Source: Ancylobacter sp. Lp-2 (GTDB lineage: Bacteria; Pseudomonadota; Alphaproteobacteria; Rhizobiales; Xanthobacteraceae). Taken from it: a DNA stretch of 64,000 nt. Location: NCBI RefSeq assembly GCF_020523795.1, contig NZ_JAJALI010000004.1, positions 248,001 through 312,000 on the forward strand. Reading direction: 5' to 3'. The translations under genes were made by a program, and so were the position numbers. The notes beneath the pieces are model-generated. The model ran no database searches and had not been told where the DNA came from. It saw only the letters and a program-made list of their open reading frames with translations. Below, one piece after another: positions 16,094-25,819 of the stretch (within the stretch, counting starts at the first letter, position 1; each line of letters opens with the position of its first letter).

Positions 16094-16426
16094 TCAAGCG
16101 GCCGTGTCGGAACCGCGTCCGCCCTCGGCAGGCACCACCACCGGGGTCCGCCCCAGCCGCTCGCGGATCACGAAATAGAGGTTGCGGGCATAGATGAGCA
16201 GCCCCGCCGCCTGTCCGAAGATGAAGACCGGGTCCTCGCGATAGATCGCATAGGCCAATAGCGTGACACCGCCGGCGATGGAGAACACCCAGAAGGTCAG
16301 CGGCACCACGCTGCGCCGCGCCCGTTCGCTGGCGATCCACTGCACCACGAAACGGCCGGTGAACAGCACCTGCCCGACGAAGCCAATGATCAGCCACGGC
16401 GTGATAGTCAGCGACATCATGCTCAT
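16094..16426 (-). CDS. LAB_N (lipid-A-disaccharide synthase N-terminal-like) membrane protein
   Basis: A 110-residue protein with three membrane helices matching the LAB_N domain: ITPWLIIGFVGQVLFTGRFVVQW, SVVPLTFWVFSIAGGVTLL and FIFGQAAGLLIYARNLYFV. Stand-alone LAB_N proteins sit next to GT2 and GT39 genes and are thought to take part in lipid A sugar modification, perhaps flipping or holding lipid-linked sugar. Its start overlaps the end of the GT39 gene by 4 nt (ATGA), so the two are co-translated. The precise role is inference. Confidence 0.85.
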   Translation of the reverse strand: MSMMSLTITPWLIIGFVGQVLFTGRFVVQWIASERARRSVVPLTFWVFSIAGGVTLLAYAIYREDPVFIFGQAAGLLIYARNLYFVIRERLGRTPVVVPAEGGRGSDTAA

Positions 16427-18126
16427 GATCCCTTTGCCTCAGCCGCCGCGGGGGTGGTGAGGATTTGCAGCGTCATCGCGCGTCCATTGCCGAGATTGAA
16501 GCCGGACACGGTATCGATCAGGGTCGGCTTCAGCCCAAGTTCCGCCTGGCGCGCCTCGAAGGCGGCGCGCTGGCGATCCGTCACCGCTGCCACCCGGCAG
16601 CCCGGTCCATTGAGAAAATCGGCCGCCTCGGTACCGGTGCCGTGGCGGGTTTCGGTGCCCAGCACGAACAGCGTGCTGGCCTCGTCGAAGCCGGACACCA
16701 GGATCTGCGGATTGGCGCAGGAGACATGGGCGGCGATGGAGCGGGCGATCTGCGGCGAAACCCACAGCGCCTCGACGCGCGGCGCCGCCACCCCGAAGCC
16801 GAGGCCGTAGAGCACCACCGCCTGGGCGATCAGCGGGACATAGGTAGCCTCGAGCGTCGAGCGCAGCGCCCTGAAGGCCGCCCATCCGCCGAGGACGGTC
16901 GCGAGCGCGGCGAGAACCACCGCCTCGACCGGCAGTTGCCCCGCCAACAGGTGCAGCCCGACGACGAGGCCTATGCCGGCGAACACGCCCCCGGTCGCGG
17001 CGGCCAGCGCCAGCACGCGCGCCCACCCGGCCGGCGGGGTCAGCCGGCCGGAGGCCAGCGCCGCGCCGGCGAGCAGCGCGATGGCCGGATAGGCCGGCAG
17101 CGTGTAGTGCGGCAGCTTGGTGGCGAACAGTTCGAAGGCGATCCAGAACGGCACGATCCAGCACAGGGCGAAGCGCACCGCCGGCATCGACCGGTTCGAC
17201 CACACCCACGGCGCCGCGATCGCCGCCAGCGCCGCTCCCGGCCAGAAGATGACGAAGAAGGCCAGCAGATGCGCGCCGGGCGGCGCACCATGCGATTCCT
17301 GCCCCGCCGCCACCTTGCCGAGCAGGTCGTTGCCGACCGCCTCGTGGAAGAAGGCCATGCCGGTGTTCATGAAGATGGCGATCAGCCAGGGCAGCACGAT
17401 CAGCAGCATGAAGGGGACGCCGATCAGCGGCCGCAGCGGCTTCAGCCAGGCTGCCCGGCGTTCCCAGGCGAGCAGGCCGAGCACGGTGAAGCCGGCCAGC
17501 ATCGGCACGATCGGCCCCTTGATCAAGATGCCGCCACCCATCGCGCCCCAGAACAGCAGCGCCCAGCCAAGCGGCACCGGCTCGTCCGCACGGGCAGTGT
17601 AGAGCCGGGCCAGCACCATCTGCCCGGTTACCGCGAAGGCGAGCAGCGTCGCGTCGGTCTTGGCCAGCCGGGCCTCGGCCCCGAGGATCAGCGAGGCCGC
17701 GAGCAGCGCCGCGCCAATGAAGGCCGCGCGCGGATTGAACAGCCGCAGCCCGACAGCATGCGTCACCAGCACCGCGATCAGCGCGGCGAACAGTGAGGGC
17801 AGCCGGTAGGCCCAGATGGGCGCTTCAGGCGCCAGACCGGTGAGCTTCACCGCCGCCGTCTGCAGCCAGTAGATGCCGATCGGCTTCTTGAAACGGTACT
17901 CGTCGCCCAGCCGAGGTGCGACATAGTCGCCGCTCGCCACCATCTGCCGCGACGCCTGCGCGAAACGCGCCTCGTCGCGGTCGATCACCGGCAAGGTGAA
18001 GAAGCCCGGCAGCACGCAGGCGAAGAACAGCAGCACCAGGGCGAGCCGCGCATGGCGCTCGGCGAGGCCGGCAAGGGAAAAAGCTCCGAGACGGCCGTCC
18101 GGCACGGTCCTCGCTGCATCACTCAT
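16423..18126 (-). CDS. GT39-family (ArnT-like) membrane glycosyltransferase
   Basis: A 567-residue polytopic membrane protein with about 12 helices and a periplasmic C-terminal part. The catalytic loop LPVIDRDEARFAQASRQMVA (about residues 48-68) has the Asp-Glu pair of ArnT/PMT/RgtA-D transferases, followed by GDEYRFKKPIGIYWLQ, the second conserved loop. These enzymes transfer a sugar from undecaprenyl/dodecaprenyl phosphate to lipid A or LPS core in the periplasm. The neighbouring GT2 (donor synthesis), LAB_N protein and PAP2 phosphatase form a complete decoration set. The sugar (aminoarabinose, galacturonic acid, other) cannot be told. Divergent from kdsD with a 293-bp gap. Confidence 0.88.
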   Translation of the reverse strand: MSDAARTVPDGRLGAFSLAGLAERHARLALVLLFFACVLPGFFTLPVIDRDEARFAQASRQMVASGDYVAPRLGDEYRFKKPIGIYWLQTAAVKLTGLAPEAPIWAYRLPSLFAALIAVLVTHAVGLRLFNPRAAFIGAALLAASLILGAEARLAKTDATLLAFAVTGQMVLARLYTARADEPVPLGWALLFWGAMGGGILIKGPIVPMLAGFTVLGLLAWERRAAWLKPLRPLIGVPFMLLIVLPWLIAIFMNTGMAFFHEAVGNDLLGKVAAGQESHGAPPGAHLLAFFVIFWPGAALAAIAAPWVWSNRSMPAVRFALCWIVPFWIAFELFATKLPHYTLPAYPAIALLAGAALASGRLTPPAGWARVLALAAATGGVFAGIGLVVGLHLLAGQLPVEAVVLAALATVLGGWAAFRALRSTLEATYVPLIAQAVVLYGLGFGVAAPRVEALWVSPQIARSIAAHVSCANPQILVSGFDEASTLFVLGTETRHGTGTEAADFLNGPGCRVAAVTDRQRAAFEARQAELGLKPTLIDTVSGFNLGNGRAMTLQILTTPAAAEAKGS

Positions 18127-18419
18127 CGTCGGCTCGATCCCTTCGGTCCGGCACAGCCGGCCACGCGGCCGCTTTCCTAGCTACTAGCACGTGACGTTCG
18201 TGTGATCGATTTAAGGCGGAACGGCCTTCGTCCCCCGCAAGCGCCGTGCCGCATTCCCGCCCGCATGGCTGGGCAAGACACGCAAACGAGACAAGAGCGG
18301 CAAACACGGCTATTGAGCGGCCGCGGCGCGGACACCGTCCTCCCGCCGGCCCGCCGTGCGCCGGCCGCGCAAATCGGATAGGAAGACGGGATGACCGTGA
18401 AACGCCTCATGGTGAGTCG

Positions 18420-19427
18420 ATGCTGAACAGGACCCTTCCGGCCGAACGGACCGACAGCCCCGGCGTCGCCTCGTTGCGGCGCACCCTGCAAAAGGCTTCC
18501 GAGGCGGTCGAGGCCCTCACCGACCTCGCGCGCGGCGACGAGTCCCTGCGCGCCGCCTTCGACGCCGCGGTGGAACTGGTGGCGGGCCGCAAGGGCCGGC
18601 TGATCATCTCCGGCGTCGGCAAGAGCGGGCATATCGGCCGCAAGATCGCCGCCACCATGGCCTCCACCGGCACGCCGGCCTTCTTCGTGCACCCGACCGA
18701 GGCGAGCCATGGCGATCTCGGCATGATCGCCGCCGACGATACGCTGCTGCTGCTGTCCTGGTCCGGCGAGACCGCCGAGCTCGCCAATGTGCTGGCCTAT
18801 GCCAAGCGCTTCGACATTCCGCTCATCGCCCTCACCTCACGCGAGGACAGCGCGCTCGGCCGCAACGCCAATGTGATGTTATGCCTGCCGCAGGTCGCGG
18901 AAGCCTGCCCGCACGGCCTCGCGCCGACCACCTCGACGCTGCTCCAGCTGCTCGTCGGCGATGCACTCGCCATCGCGCTGCTGGAACATCGTGGCTTCAC
19001 CCCGCAGGATTTCGGCGTCTTCCATCCCGGCGGCAAGCTCGGCTCGCAGCTGCGCCCGGTCGGCGAAATCGCTCACATCGGCGAGGAGATGCCGATCATC
19101 CCCACCGGCACGCGGATGAGCGAAGCGCTGCTGGTGATGTCCAGCAAGGGCTTCGGCGTGATCGGCATCGTCGACGCTTCCGGCGCCCTTGTCGGCGTCA
19201 TCACCGATGGCGACCTGCGCCGTCACATGGCGCCCGACCTGCTGCAGCAATCGGTCGAGACGGTGATGTCGAAGCGTCCCCGCGTGGTGGACGAGGCGAT
19301 GCTGGCGGCACGGGTCCTGCTGCTCATGCAGTCGGAGAAAATCACCGTCGCCTTCGTGGTGGACTCCCGGCGCCGCCCGCAGGGCATCATCCACATCCAC
19401 GACCTCCTGCGCGCAGGCGTCGCATGA
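18420..19427 (+). CDS. kdsD: D-arabinose-5-phosphate isomerase KdsD (KpsF/GutQ family)
   Basis: A 335-residue first enzyme of Kdo synthesis, converting ribulose-5-phosphate to arabinose-5-phosphate. Residues ~40-190 are the SIS domain, with [33 protein letters not shown] and [22 protein letters not shown] links to two CBS domains (about 215-335, ending [13 protein letters not shown]). Length fits the family. Start ATG at 18420; the 58 preceding open codons hold no ribosome site of note. Its last 4 nt overlap kdsB (ATGA), and kdsA follows, giving a three-step Kdo operon. Confidence 0.95.
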   Translation: MLNRTLPAERTDSPGVASLRRTLQKASEAVEALTDLARGDESLRAAFDAAVELVAGRKGRLIISGVGKSGHIGRKIAATMASTGTPAFFVHPTEASHGDLGMIAADDTLLLLSWSGETAELANVLAYAKRFDIPLIALTSREDSALGRNANVMLCLPQVAEACPHGLAPTTSTLLQLLVGDALAIALLEHRGFTPQDFGVFHPGGKLGSQLRPVGEIAHIGEEMPIIPTGTRMSEALLVMSSKGFGVIGIVDASGALVGVITDGDLRRHMAPDLLQQSVETVMSKRPRVVDEAMLAARVLLLMQSEKITVAFVVDSRRRPQGIIHIHDLLRAGVA

Positions 19428-20164
19428 AGAGCGAGACGCTGGTGCTCATTCCGGCGCGGATGGCCTCCACCCGCCTGCCGGGCAAGCCGCTCGCCGACAT
19501 TGCTGGGGCGCCGATGATCGTGCAGGTCGCCCGCCGGGCGGCGGAGGCCGATATCGGCCGCGTCGTCGTCGCCGTCGACCATGCAGACACCTTCGCCGCC
19601 GTCACCGCCGCCGGCTTCGAGGCGGTGATGACCAAGGTCGAGCATCCCTCCGGCTCCGACCGCATCTTCGAGGCGCTGGAGCGCGTCGACCCGCAGGCCC
19701 GCGCGCGCTACGTGGTGAACGTGCAGGGCGACCTGCCGACCATCGAGCCGGACACGGTGCGCGCCGCCCTCGCCCCGCTCGAAGACGCCCGCGTCGACAT
19801 CGCCACGCTGTGCGTCGAGATCGTCCGCGAGGAAGAGCGCACCAATCCGAACGTGGTGAAGGTGGTCGGCTCGCCCCTGTCGGACAGCCGCCTGCGCGCG
19901 CTGTACTTCACCCGCGCCACCGCCCCCCATGGCGACGGGCCGCTCTATCACCATATCGGGCTCTACGCCTATAAGCGCGCGGCGCTGGAACGCTTCGTGG
20001 CGCTGCCCCCGTCCCCGCTGGAGCAGCGCGAGAAGCTGGAACAGCTGCGGGCGCTGGAGGCCGGCATGCGCATCGATGTCGAGATCGTCGCCTCGGTGCC
20101 GCTTGGCGTCGACACGCCGGAAGACCTCGAACGCGCGCGCCACATGCTGGCCGCATCCGCCTGA
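19424..20164 (+). CDS. kdsB: 3-deoxy-manno-octulosonate cytidylyltransferase
   Basis: A 246-residue CMP-Kdo synthetase, activating Kdo for lipid A core assembly in the cytoplasm. Family motifs: [20 protein letters not shown] (CTP-binding start), [24 protein letters not shown] (QGD), YFTRATAP and [31 protein letters not shown] and [12 protein letters not shown]. Length matches. Translationally coupled to kdsD by an ATGA overlap. Confidence 0.96.
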   Translation: MKSETLVLIPARMASTRLPGKPLADIAGAPMIVQVARRAAEADIGRVVVAVDHADTFAAVTAAGFEAVMTKVEHPSGSDRIFEALERVDPQARARYVVNVQGDLPTIEPDTVRAALAPLEDARVDIATLCVEIVREEERTNPNVVKVVGSPLSDSRLRALYFTRATAPHGDGPLYHHIGLYAYKRAALERFVALPPSPLEQREKLEQLRALEAGMRIDVEIVASVPLGVDTPEDLERARHMLAASA

Positions 20165-20223
20165 CGGCTGCGGGACGAAAAGCGCCGCCGGCCACTATCG
20201 CCGCAAGGCCAGGAGTTCACGAC

Positions 20224-21075
20224 GTGAGCATCGAACCGACCACCAACGCCACCATTCAGGTCGGCTCCGGCGACCGGCAGGTCACCTTCGCCAACAAGGC
20301 GCCGCTGGCGCTGATCGCCGGCCCCTGCCAGATGGAGGGCCGCGACCACGCCTTCATGATGGCCGAGCGGCTGACCGAGATCTGCGACCGGGCGGGCATC
20401 CGCTTCGTCTACAAGTCGTCCTTCGACAAGGCGAACCGCACCTCGCTGTCCGGCAAGCGCGGCATTGGCCTGGAAAAGGCGATGGAGATCTTTGCCGAGC
20501 TGAAGCAGCAATTCGGTTTCCCGGTGCTCACCGACGTCCACACCGAGGAGCAATGCGCCCAGGTCGCGCCGGTGGTGGACGTGCTGCAGATCCCCGCCTT
20601 CCTCTCGCGCCAGACCGACCTGCTGATCGCCGCGGCGAAGACCGGACGGGCGATCAATGTAAAGAAGGGCCAGTTCCTCGCCCCCTGGGACATGCGCAAC
20701 GTGCTGGCCAAGATCGCCGAGAGCGGCAACCCGAACACGCTGCTGTGCGAGCGCGGCACCAGCTTCGGCTACAACACCCTGGTCTCCGACATGCGCTCGC
20801 TGCCGATCATGGCTGATCTCGGCGCGCCGGTGATCTTCGACGCCACCCATTCGGTGCAGCAGCCCGGCGGCCAGGGCGGCTCCTCCGGCGGCCAGCGCGA
20901 ATATGTCGAGACGCTAGCCCGCGCCGCGGTCGCCATCGGCGTCGCCGGGGTGTTCATCGAGACCCATGAGGATCCCGATCACGCGCCGTCGGACGGCCCC
21001 AACATGATCCAGATCGACAATATGCCGGCGCTTATCGCCCGGCTGCAGGCCTTCGACGCCGTCGCCAAATCCTGA
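20224..21075 (+). CDS. kdsA: 3-deoxy-8-phosphooctulonate (Kdo-8-P) synthase
   Basis: A 283-residue enzyme condensing PEP with arabinose-5-phosphate. Motifs: [76 protein letters not shown] and [14 protein letters not shown]. Cys35 in GPC is the metal ligand of the metal-dependent (class II) KdsA enzymes. The start codon is GTG with AGGAG about 10 nt upstream. It ends the kdsD-kdsB-kdsA operon; 59 bp separate it from kdsB. Confidence 0.96.
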   Translation: MSIEPTTNATIQVGSGDRQVTFANKAPLALIAGPCQMEGRDHAFMMAERLTEICDRAGIRFVYKSSFDKANRTSLSGKRGIGLEKAMEIFAELKQQFGFPVLTDVHTEEQCAQVAPVVDVLQIPAFLSRQTDLLIAAAKTGRAINVKKGQFLAPWDMRNVLAKIAESGNPNTLLCERGTSFGYNTLVSDMRSLPIMADLGAPVIFDATHSVQQPGGQGGSSGGQREYVETLARAAVAIGVAGVFIETHEDPDHAPSDGPNMIQIDNMPALIARLQAFDAVAKS

Positions 21076-21136
21076 CGACCCGATCCCGACGAGCAAGTCC
21101 TCCCGGCGACGGCGCCCCCTGCCTGAACGGCGAGGA

Positions 21137-21574
21137 TCAATCCTCGCCGGGATCGCCGACGAGACCGGCCGCCGCGATGCCGGCCAACGCCGCCGCCTCG
21201 TCATTGTCCGAGGTATCGCCGGAAATGCCGACGACGCCGACCAGCGCGCCGGCCGCATCGCGGATCAGCACGCCGCCGGGCACCGGCACCAGCGCACCAT
21301 CAGCCACATGAGTCACCGAGGCGATGAAGTAGGGCTGCTCCTTGGCGCGCTTGAACAGCGTGCGCGAGCCGAGGCCGAGCGAAAGCGCGCCATAGGCCTT
21401 GCCATGCGCCACCCCGGCCCGCTTCAGGCTGGTGCCGTCCTCCGACGCCGCCGCCTTCAACGCCCCGCGCGCATCGAGCACGACGACGGACATCGGCTTG
21501 AAATTGCCCTTGCGGCAATGGTCGAGCGCCGTGGCGACGATGGTCTGGGCGGCAGCGAGGGTCAGTTCGGTCAT
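21137..21574 (-). CDS. GlcG/HbpS family protein
   Basis: A 145-residue small protein of the HbpS/GlcG (PduO C-terminal-like, DUF336) family. The pattern is LTLAAAQTIVATALDHCRKG, then MSVVVLDARGALKAAASEDG, KAYGALSLGLGSRTL, and the glycine-rich VPGGVLIRDAAGALVGVVGISGD. Family members bind haem or cobalamin-like tetrapyrroles or act as accessory proteins; the function here is unknown. No signal peptide with the start chosen; an in-frame ATG 14 codons upstream gives a slightly longer protein. Convergent with kdsA. Confidence 0.85.
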   Translation of the reverse strand: MTELTLAAAQTIVATALDHCRKGNFKPMSVVVLDARGALKAAASEDGTSLKRAGVAHGKAYGALSLGLGSRTLFKRAKEQPYFIASVTHVADGALVPVPGGVLIRDAAGALVGVVGISGDTSDNDEAAALAGIAAAGLVGDPGED

Positions 21575-21664
21575 GGACGCACCTTCATCGGAGATTTCAG
21601 CCGGAAAATCGGACATCTCCGATAGGCCCGCTCGGCGCGCCGCCGTCAAGCCAGCCCAAAAGCA

Positions 21665-21692
21665 CGAAAGCCCGGCCGAGGCCGGGCTTTCG
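21665..21692 (-). terminator. Hairpin after the BA14K gene
   Basis: A perfect 13-bp stem, CGAAAGCCCGGCC (21665-21677) and GGCCGGGCTTTCG (21680-21692), with a 2-nt centre. On the minus strand it is followed by TGCTTTTGG, about 20 bp after the BA14K stop; on the plus strand CTTTT follows, so it may stop transcription both ways. Confidence 0.75.
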
Positions 21693-21713
21693 CTTTTCGA
21701 ATGCAGGACGGTG

Positions 21714-22217
21714 TCAGTAGGGCGAGACGCACTGCTGGCGCGGCCCGTTATAGGGCTGGAACGTGTTGTCCGAGGCCCGGTAGGAGCGGTACTGGCTCGC
21801 GCACCACTGCACATGTCCGTTGCCGCCGCCGCTATAGCTCGGCTGTGCGGCAATGGCGCCGCCGATCAGCGCGCCGGTGGCGAAGGCGGCGGCAGGGTAC
21901 CACCAGCCATTGTAGCTACGATAACCGGGCCGGTAGTAATTATAGCCGCGATGGCCATTGTAGTAGTGGCGACCACCCCGGTTGTAGTAACCGCGCGACG
22001 ACCCAGCGTAATGGCGCGACTGGTAATTCGGCCGGGGGCCGACGCCGGGACGCGCCCCCATATTGGGACGTGGGCGCGGCTGGTATTGCACCTGCTCGAT
22101 TTGCTGAGCCGGGGCCTGTAGGCCACTCGGGTTCCATGGCACGGCCGCAGCGGGAACAATGCCGGCGCTGGCAAAGGCGGCGATCGCCGCAACTGCGAAA
22201 GAAATCTTCTTTATCAT
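21714..22217 (-). CDS. BA14K family exported protein
   Basis: A 167-residue exported protein. A signal peptide ([20 protein letters not shown], cleavage around AAA-VP) is followed by a Tyr/Arg/Gly-rich low-complexity middle ([20 protein letters not shown]), one hydrophobic segment ([19 protein letters not shown]) and the C-terminal BA14K signature [19 protein letters not shown] with C-x-x-x-Y-R-S-Y and the final QQCVSP. The Brucella prototype is an immunoreactive lectin-like protein affecting LPS/envelope; the role here is inferred to be envelope-associated. Monocistronic, with its own terminator. Confidence 0.85.
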   Translation of the reverse strand: MIKKISFAVAAIAAFASAGIVPAAAVPWNPSGLQAPAQQIEQVQYQPRPRPNMGARPGVGPRPNYQSRHYAGSSRGYYNRGGRHYYNGHRGYNYYRPGYRSYNGWWYPAAAFATGALIGGAIAAQPSYSGGGNGHVQWCASQYRSYRASDNTFQPYNGPRQQCVSPY

Positions 22218-22346
22218 CGGATTACTCCTGCTATGCCATTCCTGCTACGAACTTTACTTGTCACGCATGAATGCAGCCTGAACAAATTCGTCAGCATTCG
22301 GATAAACGGGTGAACGCGTGTTTTGTTCCGATTTCCGATGACCAAT

Positions 22347-22377
22347 AAAAAACCGGCTCACCCTCTCGGGGAGCCGG
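22347..22377 (-). terminator. Rho-independent terminator after aapJ
   Basis: On the minus strand CCGGCTC (22377-22371) pairs with GAGCCGG (22359-22353) and is followed directly by TTTTTTATT. It lies about 28 bp after the aapJ stop. Confidence 0.8.
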
Positions 22378-22404
22378 CTCCGTTCGTTGGCGCTGCCGTC
22401 GAGG

Positions 22405-23418
22405 TCAGCGGATCGGCGGCGCGTACTGGATGCCGCCCTGGCTCCACAGCTGGTTGATGCCGCGGGGAATGCCGAGCTTGGAACCGGTGCCGACATTGCG
22501 CTCGAACACCTCGCCGTAATTGCCGACCGCCTTCACGATCCGCACCGCCCAGTCCTTGGAGAGGCCGAGATCCTCGCCATAAGTGCCGTCGGCGCCGACG
22601 AAGCGCTTCACGTCCGGCTTCTGCGAGGCCAGCGCCTTGTCGAGGGTGGTGGTGCCGATGCCGAGCTCCTCGGCATTGACCAGCGCGTAGAAGCTCCACT
22701 TCACCACGTTCAGCCACACGTCGTCGCCCTGGCGCACCACCGGGCCGAGCGGCTCCTTGGAGATGACGTCGGGCAGCACGATGCTGTCGGCCGGCTTGGC
22801 GAGCTTGAGGCGCAGCGCGTAGAGCTGGGACACGTCGGTCGTCAGCACGTCGCACTTGCCCTCGTCATAGGCCTTGACCAGCTCGTCGACGCCCGGCTGC
22901 TGGATCAGCTCCAGCTTCATGTTGTTCTGCTGGAAATAGTCCTGCGCGTTGAGCGCGCTCGTGGTGCCGCTCTGGACGCAGACCTTGGAGCCGTCGAGCT
23001 CCAGCGCGCTGGTCTTGTTCGCCGCCGCCGGGATCATGAAGCCCTGGCCGTCATAATAGGACACGCCGGCGAACAGCAGCTTCAGCCCCGCCTCGCGCGA
23101 CAGGGTCCAGGTGGAGTTGCGCACGAGGACATCGACCTCGCCCTTGGAGAGAGCGGGAAAGCGCGCCTCCGCCGAGAGCGGGACATACTCGACCTTGGCG
23201 GGATCGTTGAAGATGGCGGCGGCGATGCCCTTGCACAGGTCGACGTCGAAGCCGCTCCACGTGCCGTCCGCGCCCTTCGCCGAGAAGCCGGCGAGCCCCT
23301 GATTGACGCCACATTTCAGCGTGCCGCGCGCCTTGACGTCGGCGAGCGTGTCGGCCTGCGCGAACCCGGTCGCGAACAGGACGCCGGCAGCCGCCAGCGC
23401 CATTCCCAGATGTTTCAT
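22405..23418 (-). CDS. aapJ: General L-amino-acid ABC transporter substrate-binding protein
   Basis: A 337-residue periplasmic binding protein of the AapJ type. A signal peptide (MKHLGMALAAAGVLFATGFA, cut before ADTLAD) precedes LADVKARGTLKCGVNQGLAG, then WSGFDVDLCKGIAAAIF, VDVLVRNSTWTLSREAG, and KWSFYALVNAEELGI; the ending NYGEVFERNVG...RGINQLWSQGGIQYAPPIR is diagnostic of AapJ, the receptor of the broad-range amino-acid transporter of rhizobia. No aapQMP permease genes are in the window, so it is either an extra copy or separated from them. The ATG at 23418 is chosen over the in-frame one nine codons upstream. It has a strong terminator. Confidence 0.92.
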   Translation of the reverse strand: MKHLGMALAAAGVLFATGFAQADTLADVKARGTLKCGVNQGLAGFSAKGADGTWSGFDVDLCKGIAAAIFNDPAKVEYVPLSAEARFPALSKGEVDVLVRNSTWTLSREAGLKLLFAGVSYYDGQGFMIPAAANKTSALELDGSKVCVQSGTTSALNAQDYFQQNNMKLELIQQPGVDELVKAYDEGKCDVLTTDVSQLYALRLKLAKPADSIVLPDVISKEPLGPVVRQGDDVWLNVVKWSFYALVNAEELGIGTTTLDKALASQKPDVKRFVGADGTYGEDLGLSKDWAVRIVKAVGNYGEVFERNVGTGSKLGIPRGINQLWSQGGIQYAPPIR

Positions 23419-23455
23419 GCGTTCCCCCTGCGGCCGCTGCCGCATGTCGCCTTGT

Positions 23456-24079
23456 TCAGAGAGCCGGCGTCTGCCGGATGATGACCTTGGTGCCGACCGG
23501 CACGCGGGTGAACAGGTCGTGCACGTCGCTGTTCACCAGCCGGAAGCAGCCGGAGGAGACGGCGTAGCCGATGGTCTGCGGCTGGTTGGTGCCGTGGATG
23601 CGATAGACGGTCTGGCCGAGATACAGCGCCGCCGCGCCCATCGGGTTGCCGGGGCCGCCGGCCATGAAGCGCGGCAGATAGGGCTGGCGCTGGATCATTT
23701 CCGGCGGCGGCGTCCAGTCCGGCCACTCGGCCTTGCGGGAGATCTTCTGCAGACCCGACCACTGGAAGCCGTCGCGGCCGACGCCGATGCCGTAGCGCAT
23801 CGCCCGGTTGTCGCCGAGCACCAGATAGAGGAAGCGCTCATCGGTATGGATGATGATGGTGCCGGCGGGCTCGTTGGTGCGGAAATACACCGGCTGCCGG
23901 CGGAAGGTCGGATCGAGCTGCTCCTCGTCCGGCGAGGGCACCCGGCCGGGCTCCTCCTGCACGTCGAGCAGTATGCTGTTAAGGCCCGCGGGCGGCCGCG
24001 CCTGTGCCTGCGCCTCGCTGGCGGCTCCACCGGCAAGGGCGGCTGTCATGGCCAGCGCGCCCAGAATGCTCCAACGCAT
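23456..24079 (-). CDS. L,D-transpeptidase (YkuD domain)
   Basis: A 207-residue exported cell-wall enzyme. A signal peptide (MRWSILGALAMTAALAGGAA, cut near AQA) precedes a YkuD domain: TIIIHTDERFLYLVLGDNRA, YGIGVGRDGFQWSG, IHGTNQPQTIGYAVSSGCFR, with the catalytic His in the IHGT motif and Cys in SSGCFR. Such enzymes make 3-3 crosslinks in peptidoglycan or attach proteins to it; the HGTNxPxTIG spacing is the usual rhizobial form. Upstream of aapJ by 37 bp in the same direction. Confidence 0.92.
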   Translation of the reverse strand: MRWSILGALAMTAALAGGAASEAQAQARPPAGLNSILLDVQEEPGRVPSPDEEQLDPTFRRQPVYFRTNEPAGTIIIHTDERFLYLVLGDNRAMRYGIGVGRDGFQWSGLQKISRKAEWPDWTPPPEMIQRQPYLPRFMAGGPGNPMGAAALYLGQTVYRIHGTNQPQTIGYAVSSGCFRLVNSDVHDLFTRVPVGTKVIIRQTPAL

Positions 24080-24411
24080 ACTTATCCCTCCTCAGATCGC
24101 CACGCCTCTGAAGGGCGGGACATCGGCACGAGTCACGGTCGCTCCCGGATACCGATCGAAGGGATTTATTCACCACAAGTCAATGACGAGTGGTTAATTT
24201 CAAGGCTTGGAAGATCAAAAACGTAGCAGCTGAGACCCTGAGATTTCCTCATTTTTCAATGGGTTTGTCTCATGTTCGTCCGCCGCCAACTGGGCGGCCG
24301 CTGCGGCCCGGCAGACGGCCGCCAGCGCGCCGAGATCTTCCGGCGTTCCTACCACCCTGTTGGGCTCGCCCGCGCCGCGATGTCGCGGGCGGCGGCCGGG
24401 CGGCGGCAAAG
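24080..24411. other. Intergenic stretch without recognised genes
   Basis: About 330 bp between the L,D-transpeptidase promoter side and the xylA terminator. It includes an AT-richer segment around 24160-24260 (for example GGTTAATTTCAAGGC, GATTTCCTCATTTTTCAATGG) that probably holds the promoter of the transpeptidase gene. I see no RNA gene, repeat or open frame worth calling. Confidence 0.4.
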
Positions 24412-24453
24412 AAAAAAGGGAGCGCGTCCTCGCGGGAGAGAGGACGCGCTCCC
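24412..24453 (-). terminator. Rho-independent terminator of the xylAB-regulator unit
   Basis: A perfect 14-bp stem, GGGAGCGCGTCCTC (24418-24431) and GAGGACGCGCTCCC (24440-24453), with an 8-nt loop; on the minus strand six T residues follow (24417-24412). It sits 40 bp after the xylA stop, marking the end of the unit. Confidence 0.92.
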
Positions 24454-24493
24454 TTTACGTGCCCGGGCGCGGCCGGGCACGGAAGGAACCGTC

Positions 24494-25819
24494 TCAGCGC
24501 AGATAGCTGACCGCCAGCGCCTCCAGCCGCTCCTGCCGGCCGGAACGCGGCTGCGGGTCGAGCGCGTCGGCCTCCACCCGCGCCGCGATGGCGTCGAGCG
24601 AGGAACCGGGGGCGAGCATCGCCTTCGCCGCCGGCGACTGCCAGCCGGCATAGCGCTCGGATACCGCCCGCTGAAGCGCGCCGTCCTCCACCATGTCGGC
24701 GGCGATCAGCAAAGCGCGGGCGCACACGTCCATCGCCGACGCATGGGCGAGGACGAGGTCCTCCGGGTCGATCGACTGGCGGCGGATCTTGGCGTCGAAA
24801 TTGGTACCGCCGGTGGTGTAGCCGCCCGCCTTCAGGATCTCGTACATGGCGAGCGCGGTGTCCTCGACATTGGTCGGGAACTGGTCGGTGTCCCAGCCGG
24901 ACTGCGCGTCGCCCTTGTTCATGTCGATCGAGCCGAACACGCCGAGCGCCGCCGCCATGGCGATCTCGTGCTCGAAGCTGTGGCCGGCCAGCGTGGCGTG
25001 GTTGGCCTCGAGGTTGAGCTTCACCTCCTTCTCGAGGCCGGCGCGGCAGAGCAGGCCGTACACCGTGCCGACGTCGAAGTCGTACTGGTGCTTGGTCGGC
25101 TCCTGCGGCTTCGGCTCGATCAGGATGGTGCCCTTGAAGCCGATCTTGTGCTTGTGCTCGACCACCAGGTTGAGGAAGCGGCCCATCTGGTCGAGCTCGC
25201 TCTTGAGATCCGTGTTGAGCAGGGTCTCGTAGCCCTCGCGGCCGCCCCACAGCACATAGTTCTCGCCGCCGAGCTCATGGGTGACCTCCAGCACGTTCTT
25301 CACCTGCGCGGCGGCATAGGCGAACACGTCCGGATCCGGGTTGGTGGCGGCGCCCGCCATGAAGCGGCGGTTGGAGAACAGGTTCGCCGTGCCCCACAAG
25401 AGCTTCACCTTCGACGTCTCCATCTTCTTGGCGAAGATGTCGGCGATGGCGCGGACATTGGCGTTCGATTCCTTCAGGCTCTTGCCCTCGGGAGCGATGT
25501 CGCGGTCGTGGAAGGCGAAATACGGCACGTCGAGAATGCGGAACAGCTCGAAGGCGACGTCCGCCTTGGCGCGGGCGAGGTCCATCTCGTCGGCGCCGTG
25601 CATCCACGGGCGCAGGAAGGTCTCGCCGCCGAAGGGATCGCCGCCCGGCCAGGTGAAGCTGTGCCAGTACGCCACCGCGAAGCGCAGATGGTCTTCCATC
25701 CGCTTGCCCAGCACCACCCGGTCCTTGTCGTACCAGCGGAAGGCGAAGGGGTTCCGGCTCTCCGGCCCCTCATAGGCCAGCGGCGCGGTCGGCTCGAAGA
25801 AACGAGCGGGGGCATTCAT
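24494..25819 (-). CDS. xylA: Xylose isomerase
   Basis: A 441-residue enzyme converting D-xylose to D-xylulose, dependent on Mg2+/Mn2+. Diagnostic parts: [12 protein letters not shown] (catalytic His), [39 protein letters not shown] (metal Glu), [18 protein letters not shown] and [20 protein letters not shown] (metal Asp/Glu). Length fits the class II enzymes. Start is [11 protein letters not shown]; it overlaps the xylB stop by 4 nt (ATGA). Confidence 0.97.
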   Translation of the reverse strand: MNAPARFFEPTAPLAYEGPESRNPFAFRWYDKDRVVLGKRMEDHLRFAVAYWHSFTWPGGDPFGGETFLRPWMHGADEMDLARAKADVAFELFRILDVPYFAFHDRDIAPEGKSLKESNANVRAIADIFAKKMETSKVKLLWGTANLFSNRRFMAGAATNPDPDVFAYAAAQVKNVLEVTHELGGENYVLWGGREGYETLLNTDLKSELDQMGRFLNLVVEHKHKIGFKGTILIEPKPQEPTKHQYDFDVGTVYGLLCRAGLEKEVKLNLEANHATLAGHSFEHEIAMAAALGVFGSIDMNKGDAQSGWDTDQFPTNVEDTALAMYEILKAGGYTTGGTNFDAKIRRQSIDPEDLVLAHASAMDVCARALLIAADMVEDGALQRAVSERYAGWQSPAAKAMLAPGSSLDAIAARVEADALDPQPRSGRQERLEALAVSYLR

